Notes: generated by a model from the sequence alone, not told the origin. Counted from the first letter of the stretch, positions 1-8,766 are shown. The stretch is DNA of 37,276 nt from an uncultured SAR116 cluster alpha proteobacterium (GCA_902530325.1 CACAAB010000015.1:1-37276), one strand, 5' to 3'. Made by a program: numbers and translations.

Positions 1-1422
1 AAGTATTCAGATTTAAAAAAACACATCTTTGTTATTTCTGGACAGTTAGCTAGCCAAGGAATTATGCCATTTGATAGAGCAGCGATAGTCCTACCAAACG
101 GTCCGGAAATGGCAACTGCTTTTTTGTCAATATCTAGCTATATGTCAGCAGCTCCTCTAAACCCTTCATATAAATTAAAAGAATATGAATTTTACCTTCA
201 AGATCTAATGCCTAAAATAGTTATTGTAGAAAAGGATAGTCAGAATCCAGCAGTTGAAGCTGCAAAAAATCTAGGAATAGAAATATGTGAAATAAAAAAA
301 ATAGATAATGCACCAGCGGGTATATTCAATTTATACGAAAAAACTGCAAATTTCGAACTTGCTACCGAAAATAATGAGGCTTTGGTTTTGCATACATCTG
401 GGACAACCTCAAGACCAAAAGTTGTACCATTAACAAATAAAAATATTTTTTCATCAGCAGTTAATATTTCAAATTCTCTTCAATTAAGCTCACAAGATCA
501 TTGTTTTAACATTATGCCTCTTTTTCATATTCATGGTTTAATTGCGGTATTAAGTTCTTCGATTAGTGCTGGGGCTTCTGTTTACGCCAGCAGTGGCTTT
601 AATGCACTTAAATTTTTAGAAACATCGAATAAAGAATCAATCACATGGTATTCTGGTGTCCCAACAATGCATCAGGCTATTTTAATGCGTGCAAAAAAGA
701 ATCCAAAACTTGCCGAAGAACTTTCTTTAAGATTTATAAGATCTTCATCTGCATCATTACCTCCAGCTGTTTTTGATGAACTAAAAAAGATATTCAAGAC
801 AACTGTAATTGAAGCTTACGGAATGACCGAAGCCACTCATCAAATGACGTCAAATCCTATGCCTCCTGAAAAACAAAAAGCTGGCTTTGTTGGCAAACCA
901 GCAGGACCTGAAGTTTGTATAATGGACGTACAAGGTAATAAACTTGATAGTGGTGAAGATGGAGAGGTATGTATTCGAGGAGATAACGTGACTAATGGCT
1001 ATGAAAATAATGAAGAGGCTAATAAAACTGCTTTTATCAATGGATGGTTTAGAACAGGAGATCAAGGTCATTTTGATGATGAGGGATATTTAAAAATTTC
1101 TGGAAGATTAAAGGAAATTATAAATAGAGGTGGAGAAAAAGTATCACCTTTAGAAGTAGATAATACTCTAATGGAACACAAGGCTGTTGAACAAGTTGTA
1201 ACTTTTGCAGTTAAAGATAATTTACTTGGAGAGGCGATAGGCGTTGCAATTGTATTAAAGAGTGGAATTGATTGTGATGAAACAGATATTAAAAATTATG
1301 CCCGAAAACATCTTGCAGATTTTAAAATTCCAAAATATATACGTTTTTTAGAAGAAATACCTAAAGGAGCCACAGGTAAATTGCAAAGAATCGGACTTGC
1401 AGAAAAACTTGGTTTAGAATAG
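1..1422 (+). CDS. Acyl-CoA ligase, oxalyl-CoA synthetase-like (5'-truncated by window edge)
   Basis: This is an AMP-forming adenylate ligase that activates a carboxylic acid to its CoA thioester. The frame is open to base 1, so the true start lies upstream; the ATG at 64 falls inside a conserved N-terminal stretch (DRAAIVLPNGPEMA). Visible motifs are the phosphate-binding loop HTSGTTSRPK, the adenine motif EAYGMTEATH, the hinge region GWFRTGDQGHFDDEGYL followed by GRLKEIINRGGEK, and the C-terminal catalytic lysine in PKGATGKLQR. The segments MPLFHIHGLI, LRFIRSSSASL and EATHQMTSNP resemble the plant AAE3 / yeast Pcs60 oxalate-CoA ligase subgroup more than long-chain fatty acyl ligases. A PanE-like reductase follows after 12 bases, so the two are probably co-transcribed. 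The family is certain. Oxalate as substrate is inference, because no oxalyl-CoA decarboxylase or formyl-CoA transferase is in view. Confidence 0.85.
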   Translation, partial: KYSDLKKHIFVISGQLASQGIMPFDRAAIVLPNGPEMATAFLSISSYMSAAPLNPSYKLKEYEFYLQDLMPKIVIVEKDSQNPAVEAAKNLGIEICEIKKIDNAPAGIFNLYEKTANFELATENNEALVLHTSGTTSRPKVVPLTNKNIFSSAVNISNSLQLSSQDHCFNIMPLFHIHGLIAVLSSSISAGASVYASSGFNALKFLETSNKESITWYSGVPTMHQAILMRAKKNPKLAEELSLRFIRSSSASLPPAVFDELKKIFKTTVIEAYGMTEATHQMTSNPMPPEKQKAGFVGKPAGPEVCIMDVQGNKLDSGEDGEVCIRGDNVTNGYENNEEANKTAFINGWFRTGDQGHFDDEGYLKISGRLKEIINRGGEKVSPLEVDNTLMEHKAVEQVVTFAVKDNLLGEAIGVAIVLKSGIDCDETDIKNYARKHLADFKIPKYIRFLEEIPKGATGKLQRIGLAEKLGLE

Positions 1423-1434
1423 AGAAATGTTGAA

Positions 1435-2448
1435 ATGAATATTTGTGTATTTGGTGCAGGAGCTATTGGAGGATATATTGGATGCTGCTTGAGTAAAGCT
1501 GGAGCCAATGTTTCATTGATTGCTAGGGGACCCCATAAAGAAGCTATAGAAAAAAATGGGTTGACCTTAATCAGTGGAAATAGTTCAAATACTTTTAATT
1601 TGAAAGTAACAGAAAATCCAAAAGAGTTAGAAACTCAAGATTATATAATAATTGGCGTTAAAGCGCATGCTATAGCTGGTATTGTTGAAAATTTAAAACC
1701 ACTTTTAAATAAAAATACATCTATTTTATCTGCAGTTAACGGAATACCTTGGTGGTATTTTTACAAAGCAAACTCAAATACAATTTTAGAAAACACTCAT
1801 ATAGATTCTGTTGATCCTGACGGTATTATCTGGAAAAATATAAATCCAGAACGAGCACTAGGTTGTGTTGTTTATCCAGCATGCGAAATAGAAAAGCCAG
1901 GTGTTATAAAACATATAGAGGGAAATAGATTTAGCCTTGGAGAACCTAGTGGCATAAATACAGATAGATTAAAAATATTATCTGATCTTTTTATTAAAGG
2001 TGGACTAAAAGCTCCACAAAAGAAAAATCTAAGAGATGAAATTTGGATTAAATTATGGGGGAATTGTTCATTTAATCCTATAAGCGCAATTACAGGAGCT
2101 AGCTTGGATATAATTGGAAACGATCCAAGTTCAAGAAACTTAATCAAACAAATGATGCTAGAGTGTCAAAAAGTTGGAGAGGCAGTTGGTGTTAATTTTG
2201 GTGTTTCAATTGACAAAAGAATTGATGGAGCTTCTTCAATAATTGGACATAAACCATCAACTAGACAAGATATTGAAATGAAAAGGCCTCTTGAAATAGA
2301 TCCTATAATGAGTGCAATAATAGAAATTGGAAATAAACTTAATATTGCCACACCCATGTTAAAGCACATAAACAGTATTTTAAAACTAAAGGCAAATTAT
2401 TTAGGTTTGTATAAAAGAAACGATCTTATAGAAAAATTAACAATCTAA
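1435..2448 (+). CDS. 2-dehydropantoate 2-reductase family protein (PanE/ApbA-like)
   Basis: This is an NADPH-dependent ketopantoate reductase family protein of 337 residues, close to the usual 290-340. The N-terminus shows the Rossmann GxGxxG signature (FGAGAIGGYIG, about residues 5-15) and SLIARG, where the nucleotide is held. A lysine in the DEIWIKLWGNCSFNPIS segment near residue 205 corresponds to the helical C-terminal domain's catalytic region. True PanE reduces 2-dehydropantoate to pantoate for CoA synthesis, but the family contains many paralogues acting on other 2-oxoacids. The placement 12 bases behind an acyl-CoA ligase, with no panB or panC nearby, leaves the substrate open. Its last 12 bases overlap the 3' end of the convergent DUF1491 gene. 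Confidence 0.85.
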   Translation: MNICVFGAGAIGGYIGCCLSKAGANVSLIARGPHKEAIEKNGLTLISGNSSNTFNLKVTENPKELETQDYIIIGVKAHAIAGIVENLKPLLNKNTSILSAVNGIPWWYFYKANSNTILENTHIDSVDPDGIIWKNINPERALGCVVYPACEIEKPGVIKHIEGNRFSLGEPSGINTDRLKILSDLFIKGGLKAPQKKNLRDEIWIKLWGNCSFNPISAITGASLDIIGNDPSSRNLIKQMMLECQKVGEAVGVNFGVSIDKRIDGASSIIGHKPSTRQDIEMKRPLEIDPIMSAIIEIGNKLNIATPMLKHINSILKLKANYLGLYKRNDLIEKLTI

Positions 2449-2784
2449 ATTTTCAAATGCATTAAACCCTTTTTTATCCTCAATTTCTACGACCCAACAA
2501 TCTCTATCTATTTCTATTTCTTTAGAAATTCTCTTATCAATATCTTGAGAAGTTATTTTTTTTAGAGGATATAAATCTATAAACTCAATAATTTCTTTAT
2601 CATTATTTAAATCATATTTGATATTTCGTGAAAAAAGTTTGGCAAAACCGTCTAGAGTGTCAATTTTAACAAATATAGCACCAGCCTGCTCATCTCCTCT
2701 TTTAACGATATAAGCACTTGTTAAATTTTTCTCTGCAATTCTAATGCCTGCATTAATTATTGTTTCTGCTTTTAATTCATTCAT
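2437..2784 (-). CDS. DUF1491 family protein
   Basis: This is a 115-residue protein of unknown function. It resembles the alphaproteobacterial DUF1491 family: an AYIVKRGDEQAGAIFVKI-type core near residues 24-42, and a C-terminal DRDCWVVEIEDKKG segment where the family has a D-W-IVEIED pattern. No signal peptide or membrane segment is visible. It lies 17 bases downstream of the SdhAF4-like gene on the same strand, so the two probably share a transcript. Its 3' end overlaps the convergent PanE-like gene by 12 bases. No strong Shine-Dalgarno sequence precedes the ATG. No function is proposed. Confidence 0.75.
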   Translation of the reverse strand: MNELKAETIINAGIRIAEKNLTSAYIVKRGDEQAGAIFVKIDTLDGFAKLFSRNIKYDLNNDKEIIEFIDLYPLKKITSQDIDKRISKEIEIDRDCWVVEIEDKKGFNAFENLDC

Positions 2785-2801
2785 ATTCTTTTATTTGAAT
2801 A

Positions 2802-2966
2802 TTAAAAATCCGAGCACCTGCCGGCTTTTTCCCAATCTCCGTATCTTGTAGGTTCTGGGCCCTTTGGGCCACCCTGCTCTTTTGGAATATTTACATTTTC
2901 ATTTAATTTATCTTTTGTATTATTTTGTTCTTTTTCTTCGTTTAATTTTGTAGTTTTATTACTCAT
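2802..2966 (-). CDS. Succinate dehydrogenase assembly factor 4 family (SdhAF4/DUF1674), 54 aa
   Basis: This small gene is read from the reverse complement. It starts at ATG 2966 after an AGAAGG ribosome-binding site and ends with TAA at 2802. It encodes 54 residues: a charged, low-complexity N-terminus rich in Lys, Asn and Glu, then the conserved C-terminal signature GGPKGPEPTRYGDWEKAGRC ending in SDF. That C-terminus is the hallmark of the SdhAF4/DUF1674 family. Known members bind the flavinylated succinate dehydrogenase subunit A and protect or promote assembly of complex II. The sdh genes are not in this window. It is divergent from rsmB and followed on the same strand by DUF1491. The family call rests on the C-terminal motif and is strong; the exact start is likely but the N-terminus is poorly constrained. 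Confidence 0.88.
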   Translation of the reverse strand: MSNKTTKLNEEKEQNNTKDKLNENVNIPKEQGGPKGPEPTRYGDWEKAGRCSDF

Positions 2967-3045
2967 AATAATTTACCTTCTTTAAATCTCATTTAGCAAA
3001 TCACAGTATAATATTAATTTTTGTTATAAATACAAGGTAGTAGTT

Positions 3046-4422
3046 TTGATTGAACAAAAATCACTTAAATTTCAAAAATTAGCAAAAAACACGAGGTTAA
3101 TTGCTTTAGAAATTTGGATTTTAATTTTTTATAAAAACAAAAATTTTGAAAAAATAATAGACAACTCCTTTGATTTTAATAAATTAGATAAAAGGGACAA
3201 ATCCTTTGTATATCTTCTAATTAATTCATCTATGAGGAGACATAAACAAGCACAAAGAATTTATACTAAATACGCAAAGCAAGGTATAAATCCAAGAAAC
3301 AGATACTTGAATAGTATTTTGTTGATTGCAACTGTTCAACTAATTTGGCTAGAAATAGCACCTTATGCAGTCATAAATGAAGCCGTGTACCAAGCAAAAT
3401 TATTCATTAGTGAGAAGCAAGCTAGGCTAGTAAATGCAATTCTTAGAAAAATTAGTCAAAATAAAAAAGAATTTTCTCATATTATTTCAAATGAAGCTTC
3501 TAACTTACCAGAATGGCTTTTTAATAGTTGGAAATCCTTATACGGGAAAAAAAATGTTGACGAGATTGTTAAATTAGCAATGGATCCTCCTCCACTTGAT
3601 ATTGTTATATCAACAAAAATAACTAAAGAAGAAAAAGAAATAATTAAATCAGAGTTAAATGGCGTAGAGATATTTCCTAATGTCCTAAGGTGCCCATTTA
3701 ATGGGAATGTGGAAGATCTACCTAGATTTAAAGATGGTATATGGTGGATACAGGACGCAGCATCTCAAATACCTTGCACTATATTATTAACAAAAATAAA
3801 AAAACATTTTTTAAAATCAATACAATCTCTTAAAATAATTGATATGTGTTGCGCTCCTGGAGGTAAAACTGCACAACTGTTGGATAATGATTTGGTCATA
3901 GATTGTATTGAAAAAAATAAGAATAGATCCAGAATTTTTAAAAAAAACATGGCTCGACTTAATTTTAATCCAAATTTAATTAATGTGAATGCAGAAGACT
4001 TTAATCCAGAATATAAGGCTGATGTTATTTTAATAGATGCACCATGTTCAGGAACTGGTACAATTAGAAAAAATCCCGATATTTTTACAAGAAATGCTCC
4101 AAATAACTTAGATAACTTTGTATCAATACAAAATAAAATATTAGATAATTCAGCAAAAATCCTAAAGAAAAATGGACTTATCATGTACGTGACTTGCTCT
4201 CTTCAAAAAATCGAAGGAGAAAGAAGAATAGAAGATTTTTTAAAAAGTCATAAACAATTTTCAATAGTAAGTTTTAACTCTGAAGATTTTCCTAAAATAA
4301 ATGATAGCATTACAAAAGAAGGATTTATTAGAATTCTACCTAATCATTTTAATTTTAATTTTGAAAATGTTAGTAATGGATCTGACGGATTTTTTATAGC
4401 ATTATTGAAAAAGGAAAAATAA
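3046..4422 (+). CDS. rsmB: 16S rRNA (cytosine-5)-methyltransferase RsmB
   Basis: This protein (Fmu/Sun) uses SAM to form 5-methylcytosine in 16S rRNA, position 967 in E. coli. It has 458 residues. The first ~140 form a NusB-like RNA-binding domain with the typical PYAVINEAV helix and LVNAILRKI. The C-terminal methyltransferase domain shows the SAM-binding loop DMCCAPGGKTAQL (from about residue 265), motif IV DAPCSGTGTIRKNPD and motif VI VTCSLQKIEGE. The cysteine near 384 is the catalytic nucleophile, and the PCS cysteine assists product release. The start is a TTG preceded by AAGG within TACAAGGTAG; no ATG lies nearby. The heparinase-family gene follows after 4 bases, and rsmB / heparinase / purH is a recurrent alphaproteobacterial arrangement. 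Confidence 0.93.
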   Translation: MIEQKSLKFQKLAKNTRLIALEIWILIFYKNKNFEKIIDNSFDFNKLDKRDKSFVYLLINSSMRRHKQAQRIYTKYAKQGINPRNRYLNSILLIATVQLIWLEIAPYAVINEAVYQAKLFISEKQARLVNAILRKISQNKKEFSHIISNEASNLPEWLFNSWKSLYGKKNVDEIVKLAMDPPPLDIVISTKITKEEKEIIKSELNGVEIFPNVLRCPFNGNVEDLPRFKDGIWWIQDAASQIPCTILLTKIKKHFLKSIQSLKIIDMCCAPGGKTAQLLDNDLVIDCIEKNKNRSRIFKKNMARLNFNPNLINVNAEDFNPEYKADVILIDAPCSGTGTIRKNPDIFTRNAPNNLDNFVSIQNKILDNSAKILKKNGLIMYVTCSLQKIEGERRIEDFLKSHKQFSIVSFNSEDFPKINDSITKEGFIRILPNHFNFNFENVSNGSDGFFIALLKKEK

Positions 4423-4426
4423 TTTA

Positions 4427-5971
4427 ATGCTTAAGTTAATAGATATAATTACAAATAATTATTTTCTTAAACAAAAACTTAAGGTGACAATTCCTAAAAC
4501 ACCAGTAAGAAGACTGACTGATAACTGGCAAGGCTCAACTAAAAGTGGAAAAAGAATATTAAGTAACCCAGTTAATACCAAAACTATTCAGGATTTTAAT
4601 AAATTCAATTTCATAAGAGATTTAAAATCAGAAGGAAGCATAAAAGCAAGGTCGACTGCACGATCATTAGTGGAAAACTGGATCAACGAAGATTATAACC
4701 TCCGATCTCATCAATATAATTCTGTAATAATGGCAGAAAGAATTTCATGTTGGAGCTTTAATTATTCTTGGTTTGCAGAGAGTGGTGGATTAGATTTTCA
4801 AAAAATAATTTTAAATTCTATTGCCTTACAATCTAAATTTCTTGAATTAAAACTCGATCTATCAAACGACAACCTTGAAAAGATAATCATTATTAAAGGG
4901 ATTTTAGTATCTAAATCTATTTTATACGAAACGATAGATAATATTAATCAATTATTAACTGTTATTAATGAAAAACTCGAAATCTTGACTAATACTGATG
5001 GTGGGCACATAAGCAGAAGTCCTGTTAAGCAATTAAATTTATTGAGACATTTAATTGAGATAAGATCTATAATTGCGATTTTAAAAAATGTAGATGCTGA
5101 TGGGTTGCATCAAAAAACAATAAAAATGGGAGAGTTTTGTAGAAGTTTTCAAATGCCTGATGAATATTTTTCATGGTTTCATGGTGGTTCCTTAATACGA
5201 AAAGAAATTATAAAGCAAACTTTAAATAGAATTGGATATAAAAATAGGATTTTTAGCCTTGCTGAAGAAACTGGGTTTTGTAGGTTGTCAAATATGAATT
5301 CTGTTTTATTTGTGGATATAGGACTAAATAAAAAAACAATTCATAATAAAAAAGCTAGCCTATTTGGTTTTGAATTTTTTTATAAAAAGGAAAAGATAAT
5401 TTCCAACCTTGGAGAAATTAATAACTCAAAATATAAAAATATGAAAAATTCTCTTTCTTCTACGGCGGCTCATTCTAGCCTGAATATAGATGATAGAAAT
5501 AATATAGACCTCAGTGGGAGAAGAATTACAAGAATATCAAATATTCAATTTGGAAAAACTAAAGATGGTAATTTATTAGATGTAACTCATTCAGGGTACG
5601 AAACAATTTTTGGCGTTCACCACAAAAGACAAATATACCTTTCTAATAAAAAAAATGAAATCAGAGGAAGAGATGAAATTTTAAATATTGGCAATATTGG
5701 TTCAATTCCCAAAAACGCATATATTCGTTTTCATTTATATCCAGGTATTGAACTCATAAAAACAAGAAGTGGTTCAATACTATTAAATCATCAAAAGGGT
5801 TATGTCTGGAAAATGAGCTCTAACAATAAAAATATAAGCATAGAAAATTCAGTAATGTTTACTCCAAATGGCCCAAAGCCATGTAAAGAGCTTAGAATTA
5901 TTTTAAACTTAGAAAAAATAAGAGCTTACAAAATTATTTCTTGTAATTGGGCATTTGAACTTCAAAAATAA
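4427..5971 (+). CDS. Heparinase II/III family protein
   Basis: This 514-residue protein resembles the alphaproteobacterial heparinase II/III-like family found between rsmB and purH. The first ~270 residues are helical, with an aromatic-rich stretch (ISCWSFNYSWF near 103) and TDGGHISRSPVKQL near 190, matching the alpha/alpha toroid of polysaccharide lyases. The rest is beta-rich and ends in a beta-sandwich-like domain with FGVHHKRQIYLS and GIELIKTRSGSILL. There is no clear signal peptide. Characterised heparinase II/III enzymes cleave uronic-acid glycans, but this clade has no established substrate to my knowledge, and its fixed position beside purine and rRNA-modification genes suggests a housekeeping or envelope role. 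It is probably translated from the rsmB transcript, with AAGGAAAA in the rsmB 3' end as a plausible ribosome-binding site. Confidence 0.8.
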   Translation: MLKLIDIITNNYFLKQKLKVTIPKTPVRRLTDNWQGSTKSGKRILSNPVNTKTIQDFNKFNFIRDLKSEGSIKARSTARSLVENWINEDYNLRSHQYNSVIMAERISCWSFNYSWFAESGGLDFQKIILNSIALQSKFLELKLDLSNDNLEKIIIIKGILVSKSILYETIDNINQLLTVINEKLEILTNTDGGHISRSPVKQLNLLRHLIEIRSIIAILKNVDADGLHQKTIKMGEFCRSFQMPDEYFSWFHGGSLIRKEIIKQTLNRIGYKNRIFSLAEETGFCRLSNMNSVLFVDIGLNKKTIHNKKASLFGFEFFYKKEKIISNLGEINNSKYKNMKNSLSSTAAHSSLNIDDRNNIDLSGRRITRISNIQFGKTKDGNLLDVTHSGYETIFGVHHKRQIYLSNKKNEIRGRDEILNIGNIGSIPKNAYIRFHLYPGIELIKTRSGSILLNHQKGYVWKMSSNNKNISIENSVMFTPNGPKPCKELRIILNLEKIRAYKIISCNWAFELQK

Positions 5972-5978
5972 TTTTTAG

Positions 5979-6008
5979 TTGACTTATCTCATGAAAAGAA
6001 ATTATTTG
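5979..6008 (+). promoter_or_regulatory. Possible purH promoter (-35 box only convincing)
   Basis: TTGACT at 5979-5984 is a good -35 hexamer in the 69-base gap before purH. The -10 at 16-18 bases downstream is poor (TTATTT or TATTTG around 6002-6008). The same nonamer TTGACTTAT occurs in the better-formed atpI promoter at 13449. It may simply be a weak promoter, with purH also read from rsmB. Confidence 0.25.
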
Positions 6009-6040
6009 AAAGTCATTCAACAAATTTAAAAAGTTTATAC

Positions 6041-7648
6041 ATGAAAGATAATAAAGAAATTTTTTTTACAAAAGATATCAAAATCAAAAGAGCTCTAATT
6101 TCAGTAACAGATAAACGTGATCTTGAAAAAATCGCTAAAGTTTTAGTAAAAAATAAAATAGAAATTCTCTCTACAGGAGGAACTGCTAAATATTTAAAAC
6201 AAAATTCTATTCCTGTGAAAGAAGTATCAGATCAAACAAACTTTCCTGAAATTTTAGATGGAAGAGTTAAAACCTTAAATCCTAAAATACATGGTGGTAT
6301 TCTTTTTAGAAGAGACGACCCTTCACACTTAGAACAAATTCAGAAACATGATATTTATGAAATAAATCTCTTGATTATTAATTTATATAAATTTAGAGAG
6401 ACATTACAAAAAACATCTAAAAACAGAGATATAATAGAAAATATTGATATTGGGGGACCAGCAATGATTAGAGCTGGAGCAAAAAATCATGAATTTGTAA
6501 CAGTTGTTACAGATCCCAATGATTATCCAGAGTTTATTTCACAAGTTGATAACAATGGAAAAATTAACTACTCATATAGAAAATATCTTGCTGCAAAGGC
6601 ATTTAGATTAACTAACGAATACGATAACGCCATTTCAGATTGGTTAGAAGATAAAGAGATTATCTCATCAAGTTTTCCTGAAAATTTGACAATTAATTTA
6701 AATAAGTCGTATGAAATGCGATACGGTGAAAACCCACATCAAAAAGCAGCACTCTATAAAACATCTGATAAAAGAAAAGGAATTACAAATAGTAAAAAAC
6801 TTCAAGGCAAAGAACTTTCTTATAATAATGTAAATGACGCGGACGCTGCATTTGAGCTAATCTGTGAATTCAAAAAACCTGCTGTTGCCATAATTAAACA
6901 TGCCAATCCTTGCGGAGTAGCAGAAAACGATGATCTTAATTCTGCTTGGGAAAAGGCACTTCAAACTGACCCTGTAAGTGCTTTTGGTGGCATAGTATCC
7001 ATAAATAGAGAATTAACAAAAGATTTAGCTCTCAAAATGAAGTCACTTTTTTTAGAAGTCATTATTGCTCCCAGTGTTGACAGAGAAGTTTTAGAGATTT
7101 TCTCTGACAAGCCTAATGTTAGAATATTGACAACTGGTTCACTAGCATCACCAGAGGATACAGGTTTATTATTTAAATCTATTTCTGGTGGGATGTTAGT
7201 GCAATCGCGTGACTACAAAGTTTTAAAAAGTGACAACATTAAAATAGTAACAAAAAGGAAACCAACAAATAAAGAAATTGATGATTTGTTGTTTGCATGG
7301 AAAGTTGCAAAACATACAAAATCAAATGCTATTGTTTATGCAAAAAATTTACAAACTGTAGGTATTGGAGCAGGTCAAATGAGTAGAATTGATTCCACTT
7401 CAATAGCTAACGAAAAAGCAAAAAAGGCGTCCTATTTAGCTAAATTGGAAACGTCAATGGCTTATAAATCCGTTGTAGCTAGTGATGCTTTTTTTCCGTT
7501 TGCTGATGGTTTGATTGCTGCAGCAAACGCAGGTGTAACCGCTGTTATTCAGCCAGGTGGATCTATTCGTGACAAAGAGGTGATTGAAGCAGCTGATGAA
7601 AGAAATATTGCGATGATTTTTACATCAATTAGACATTTTAGGCATTAA
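6041..7648 (+). CDS. purH: Bifunctional AICAR transformylase / IMP cyclohydrolase PurH
   Basis: This enzyme catalyses the last two steps of de novo purine synthesis: formylation of AICAR with 10-formyl-THF, then cyclisation to IMP. It has 535 residues, the standard length. The N-terminal IMP cyclohydrolase (MGS-like) domain shows RALISVTDKRDLEKIA, ILSTGGTAKYL and LDGRVKTLNPKIHGGIL. The C-terminal transformylase domain shows MRYGENPHQKAALY, the catalytic AIIKHANPCGVA (Lys-His) and TDPVSAFGGI, and ends in the typical IFTSIRHFRH. It follows the heparinase-family gene by 69 bases and overlaps the convergent mutY by 4 bases at its 3' end. Confidence 0.97.
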   Translation: MKDNKEIFFTKDIKIKRALISVTDKRDLEKIAKVLVKNKIEILSTGGTAKYLKQNSIPVKEVSDQTNFPEILDGRVKTLNPKIHGGILFRRDDPSHLEQIQKHDIYEINLLIINLYKFRETLQKTSKNRDIIENIDIGGPAMIRAGAKNHEFVTVVTDPNDYPEFISQVDNNGKINYSYRKYLAAKAFRLTNEYDNAISDWLEDKEIISSSFPENLTINLNKSYEMRYGENPHQKAALYKTSDKRKGITNSKKLQGKELSYNNVNDADAAFELICEFKKPAVAIIKHANPCGVAENDDLNSAWEKALQTDPVSAFGGIVSINRELTKDLALKMKSLFLEVIIAPSVDREVLEIFSDKPNVRILTTGSLASPEDTGLLFKSISGGMLVQSRDYKVLKSDNIKIVTKRKPTNKEIDDLLFAWKVAKHTKSNAIVYAKNLQTVGIGAGQMSRIDSTSIANEKAKKASYLAKLETSMAYKSVVASDAFFPFADGLIAAANAGVTAVIQPGGSIRDKEVIEAADERNIAMIFTSIRHFRH

Positions 7649-8760
7649 AAATCAAGAATCTCATTATTTTTTAAAGCATTCAAAATTTTTTTAATTAAAG
7701 TTGGGAGAGCTAAATCATTTATATTTGTTTTTTGTACAAATCTGTAAGAGCTTTTGCTTAAGTCATTAACCAATGCATTTTCATCATTTATTGTAGCAAT
7801 TGCCACAGAACAATTAAGTTTGAAATGAGTGAAAATGTGATTTAAATTCTGATCTAATATCTTCCATTTCATACCTAAAAAATTAGGTTTTTTTTTATTA
7901 AATTTTGGGGATTTTTTAAATCTATTACTTTCTTCATACCAGCCTATCGAGGGCAACACATCCATGTTGGCTAAAAGTCCACTAGTCTTATTGGTTTCAA
8001 ACAAAACAGCACCATCTTTATTCTGTAAATAAAAGAATAATCCATACCGCTCTTCTTTTTCTTTTTTTTGAAGTTTTATTGGATATTGCTTAGCACGAGT
8101 TGTGCCACCGACGTCACAAATAGCTAATAAAGGACACATTTTACATCTTGGTGACTTAGGAATGCAAATTAATGAACCTAAATCCATTAAGGCTTGTGCA
8201 TAATCTCCATGCCTGTTATCAGGAAGGTGTTTTTCAGCAATGTTTTTTATAAAAATCTTTGACTCCTTTACGGGTTTTTCAACCGCATAAAATCTTGAAA
8301 AAACTCTTTCAACATTTCCATCTATAACATTTGATTTTCTATCAAATGCTATAGCCATAATGGCTGATGATGTATATTCGCCTATTCCTGGAAGGGCCAT
8401 TAAAGAATTTTTATCTGTAGGGAAAAATCCATCATATTTATTAGAAATTATTTTTGCTGTTTTATGCAAATTTTTAGCTCTACTATAGTAGCCAAGTCCT
8501 GCCCAATACGAATTAATCTCATGTAATTCTGCTTTTGCAAGGGCATTTATATCAGGCCATTTTCTAACAAACTTTAAAAAATATGGTATTACTGTTTTTA
8601 CTACAGTTTGTTGCAACATAATTTCTGATAAATAAACAAAATAAGGATTTGAAATCTCACCTGGTGGCGCTCTCCAGGGTAAAATTCTTCTATTAAAGTC
8701 GTACCAAGATAACAATGAATTAGAAAAAGTATTGTAGTTATTTTTTTTTAACTGTGACAT
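7645..8760 (-). CDS. mutY: A/G-specific adenine DNA glycosylase MutY
   Basis: This enzyme removes adenine mispaired with 8-oxoguanine or guanine in DNA, starting base-excision repair. It has 371 residues. Visible elements are the catalytic glutamate E46 in LSEIMLQQT, the helix-hairpin-helix ALPGIGEYTSSAI (about 122-134), the catalytic aspartate D147 in VIDGNVERVF, and the [4Fe-4S] cluster ligands C199, C206, C209 and C215 (C-x6-C-x2-C-x5-C). A C-terminal MutT-like domain for 8-oxoG recognition follows, containing FTHFKLNCSV. It is convergent with purH (4-base overlap) and divergent from the DUF721 gene. No Shine-Dalgarno sequence precedes the ATG, and a TATAAT box sits only about 9 bases upstream, so a leaderless transcript is possible. 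Confidence 0.96.
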   Translation of the reverse strand: MSQLKKNNYNTFSNSLLSWYDFNRRILPWRAPPGEISNPYFVYLSEIMLQQTVVKTVIPYFLKFVRKWPDINALAKAELHEINSYWAGLGYYSRAKNLHKTAKIISNKYDGFFPTDKNSLMALPGIGEYTSSAIMAIAFDRKSNVIDGNVERVFSRFYAVEKPVKESKIFIKNIAEKHLPDNRHGDYAQALMDLGSLICIPKSPRCKMCPLLAICDVGGTTRAKQYPIKLQKKEKEERYGLFFYLQNKDGAVLFETNKTSGLLANMDVLPSIGWYEESNRFKKSPKFNKKKPNFLGMKWKILDQNLNHIFTHFKLNCSVAIATINDENALVNDLSKSSYRFVQKTNINDLALPTLIKKILNALKNNEILDF

Positions 8761-8766
8761 AGAATT

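Noticed and set aside
64..66. ATG at 64 as the start of the acyl-CoA ligase
   Set aside because: The same frame is open to base 1 and the ATG lies in the middle of a conserved N-terminal region, so the gene is cut by the window edge.
3765..4184. Antisense reading frame in rsmB
   Set aside because: It runs through conserved methyltransferase motifs on the other strand and looks like a codon-bias artefact.
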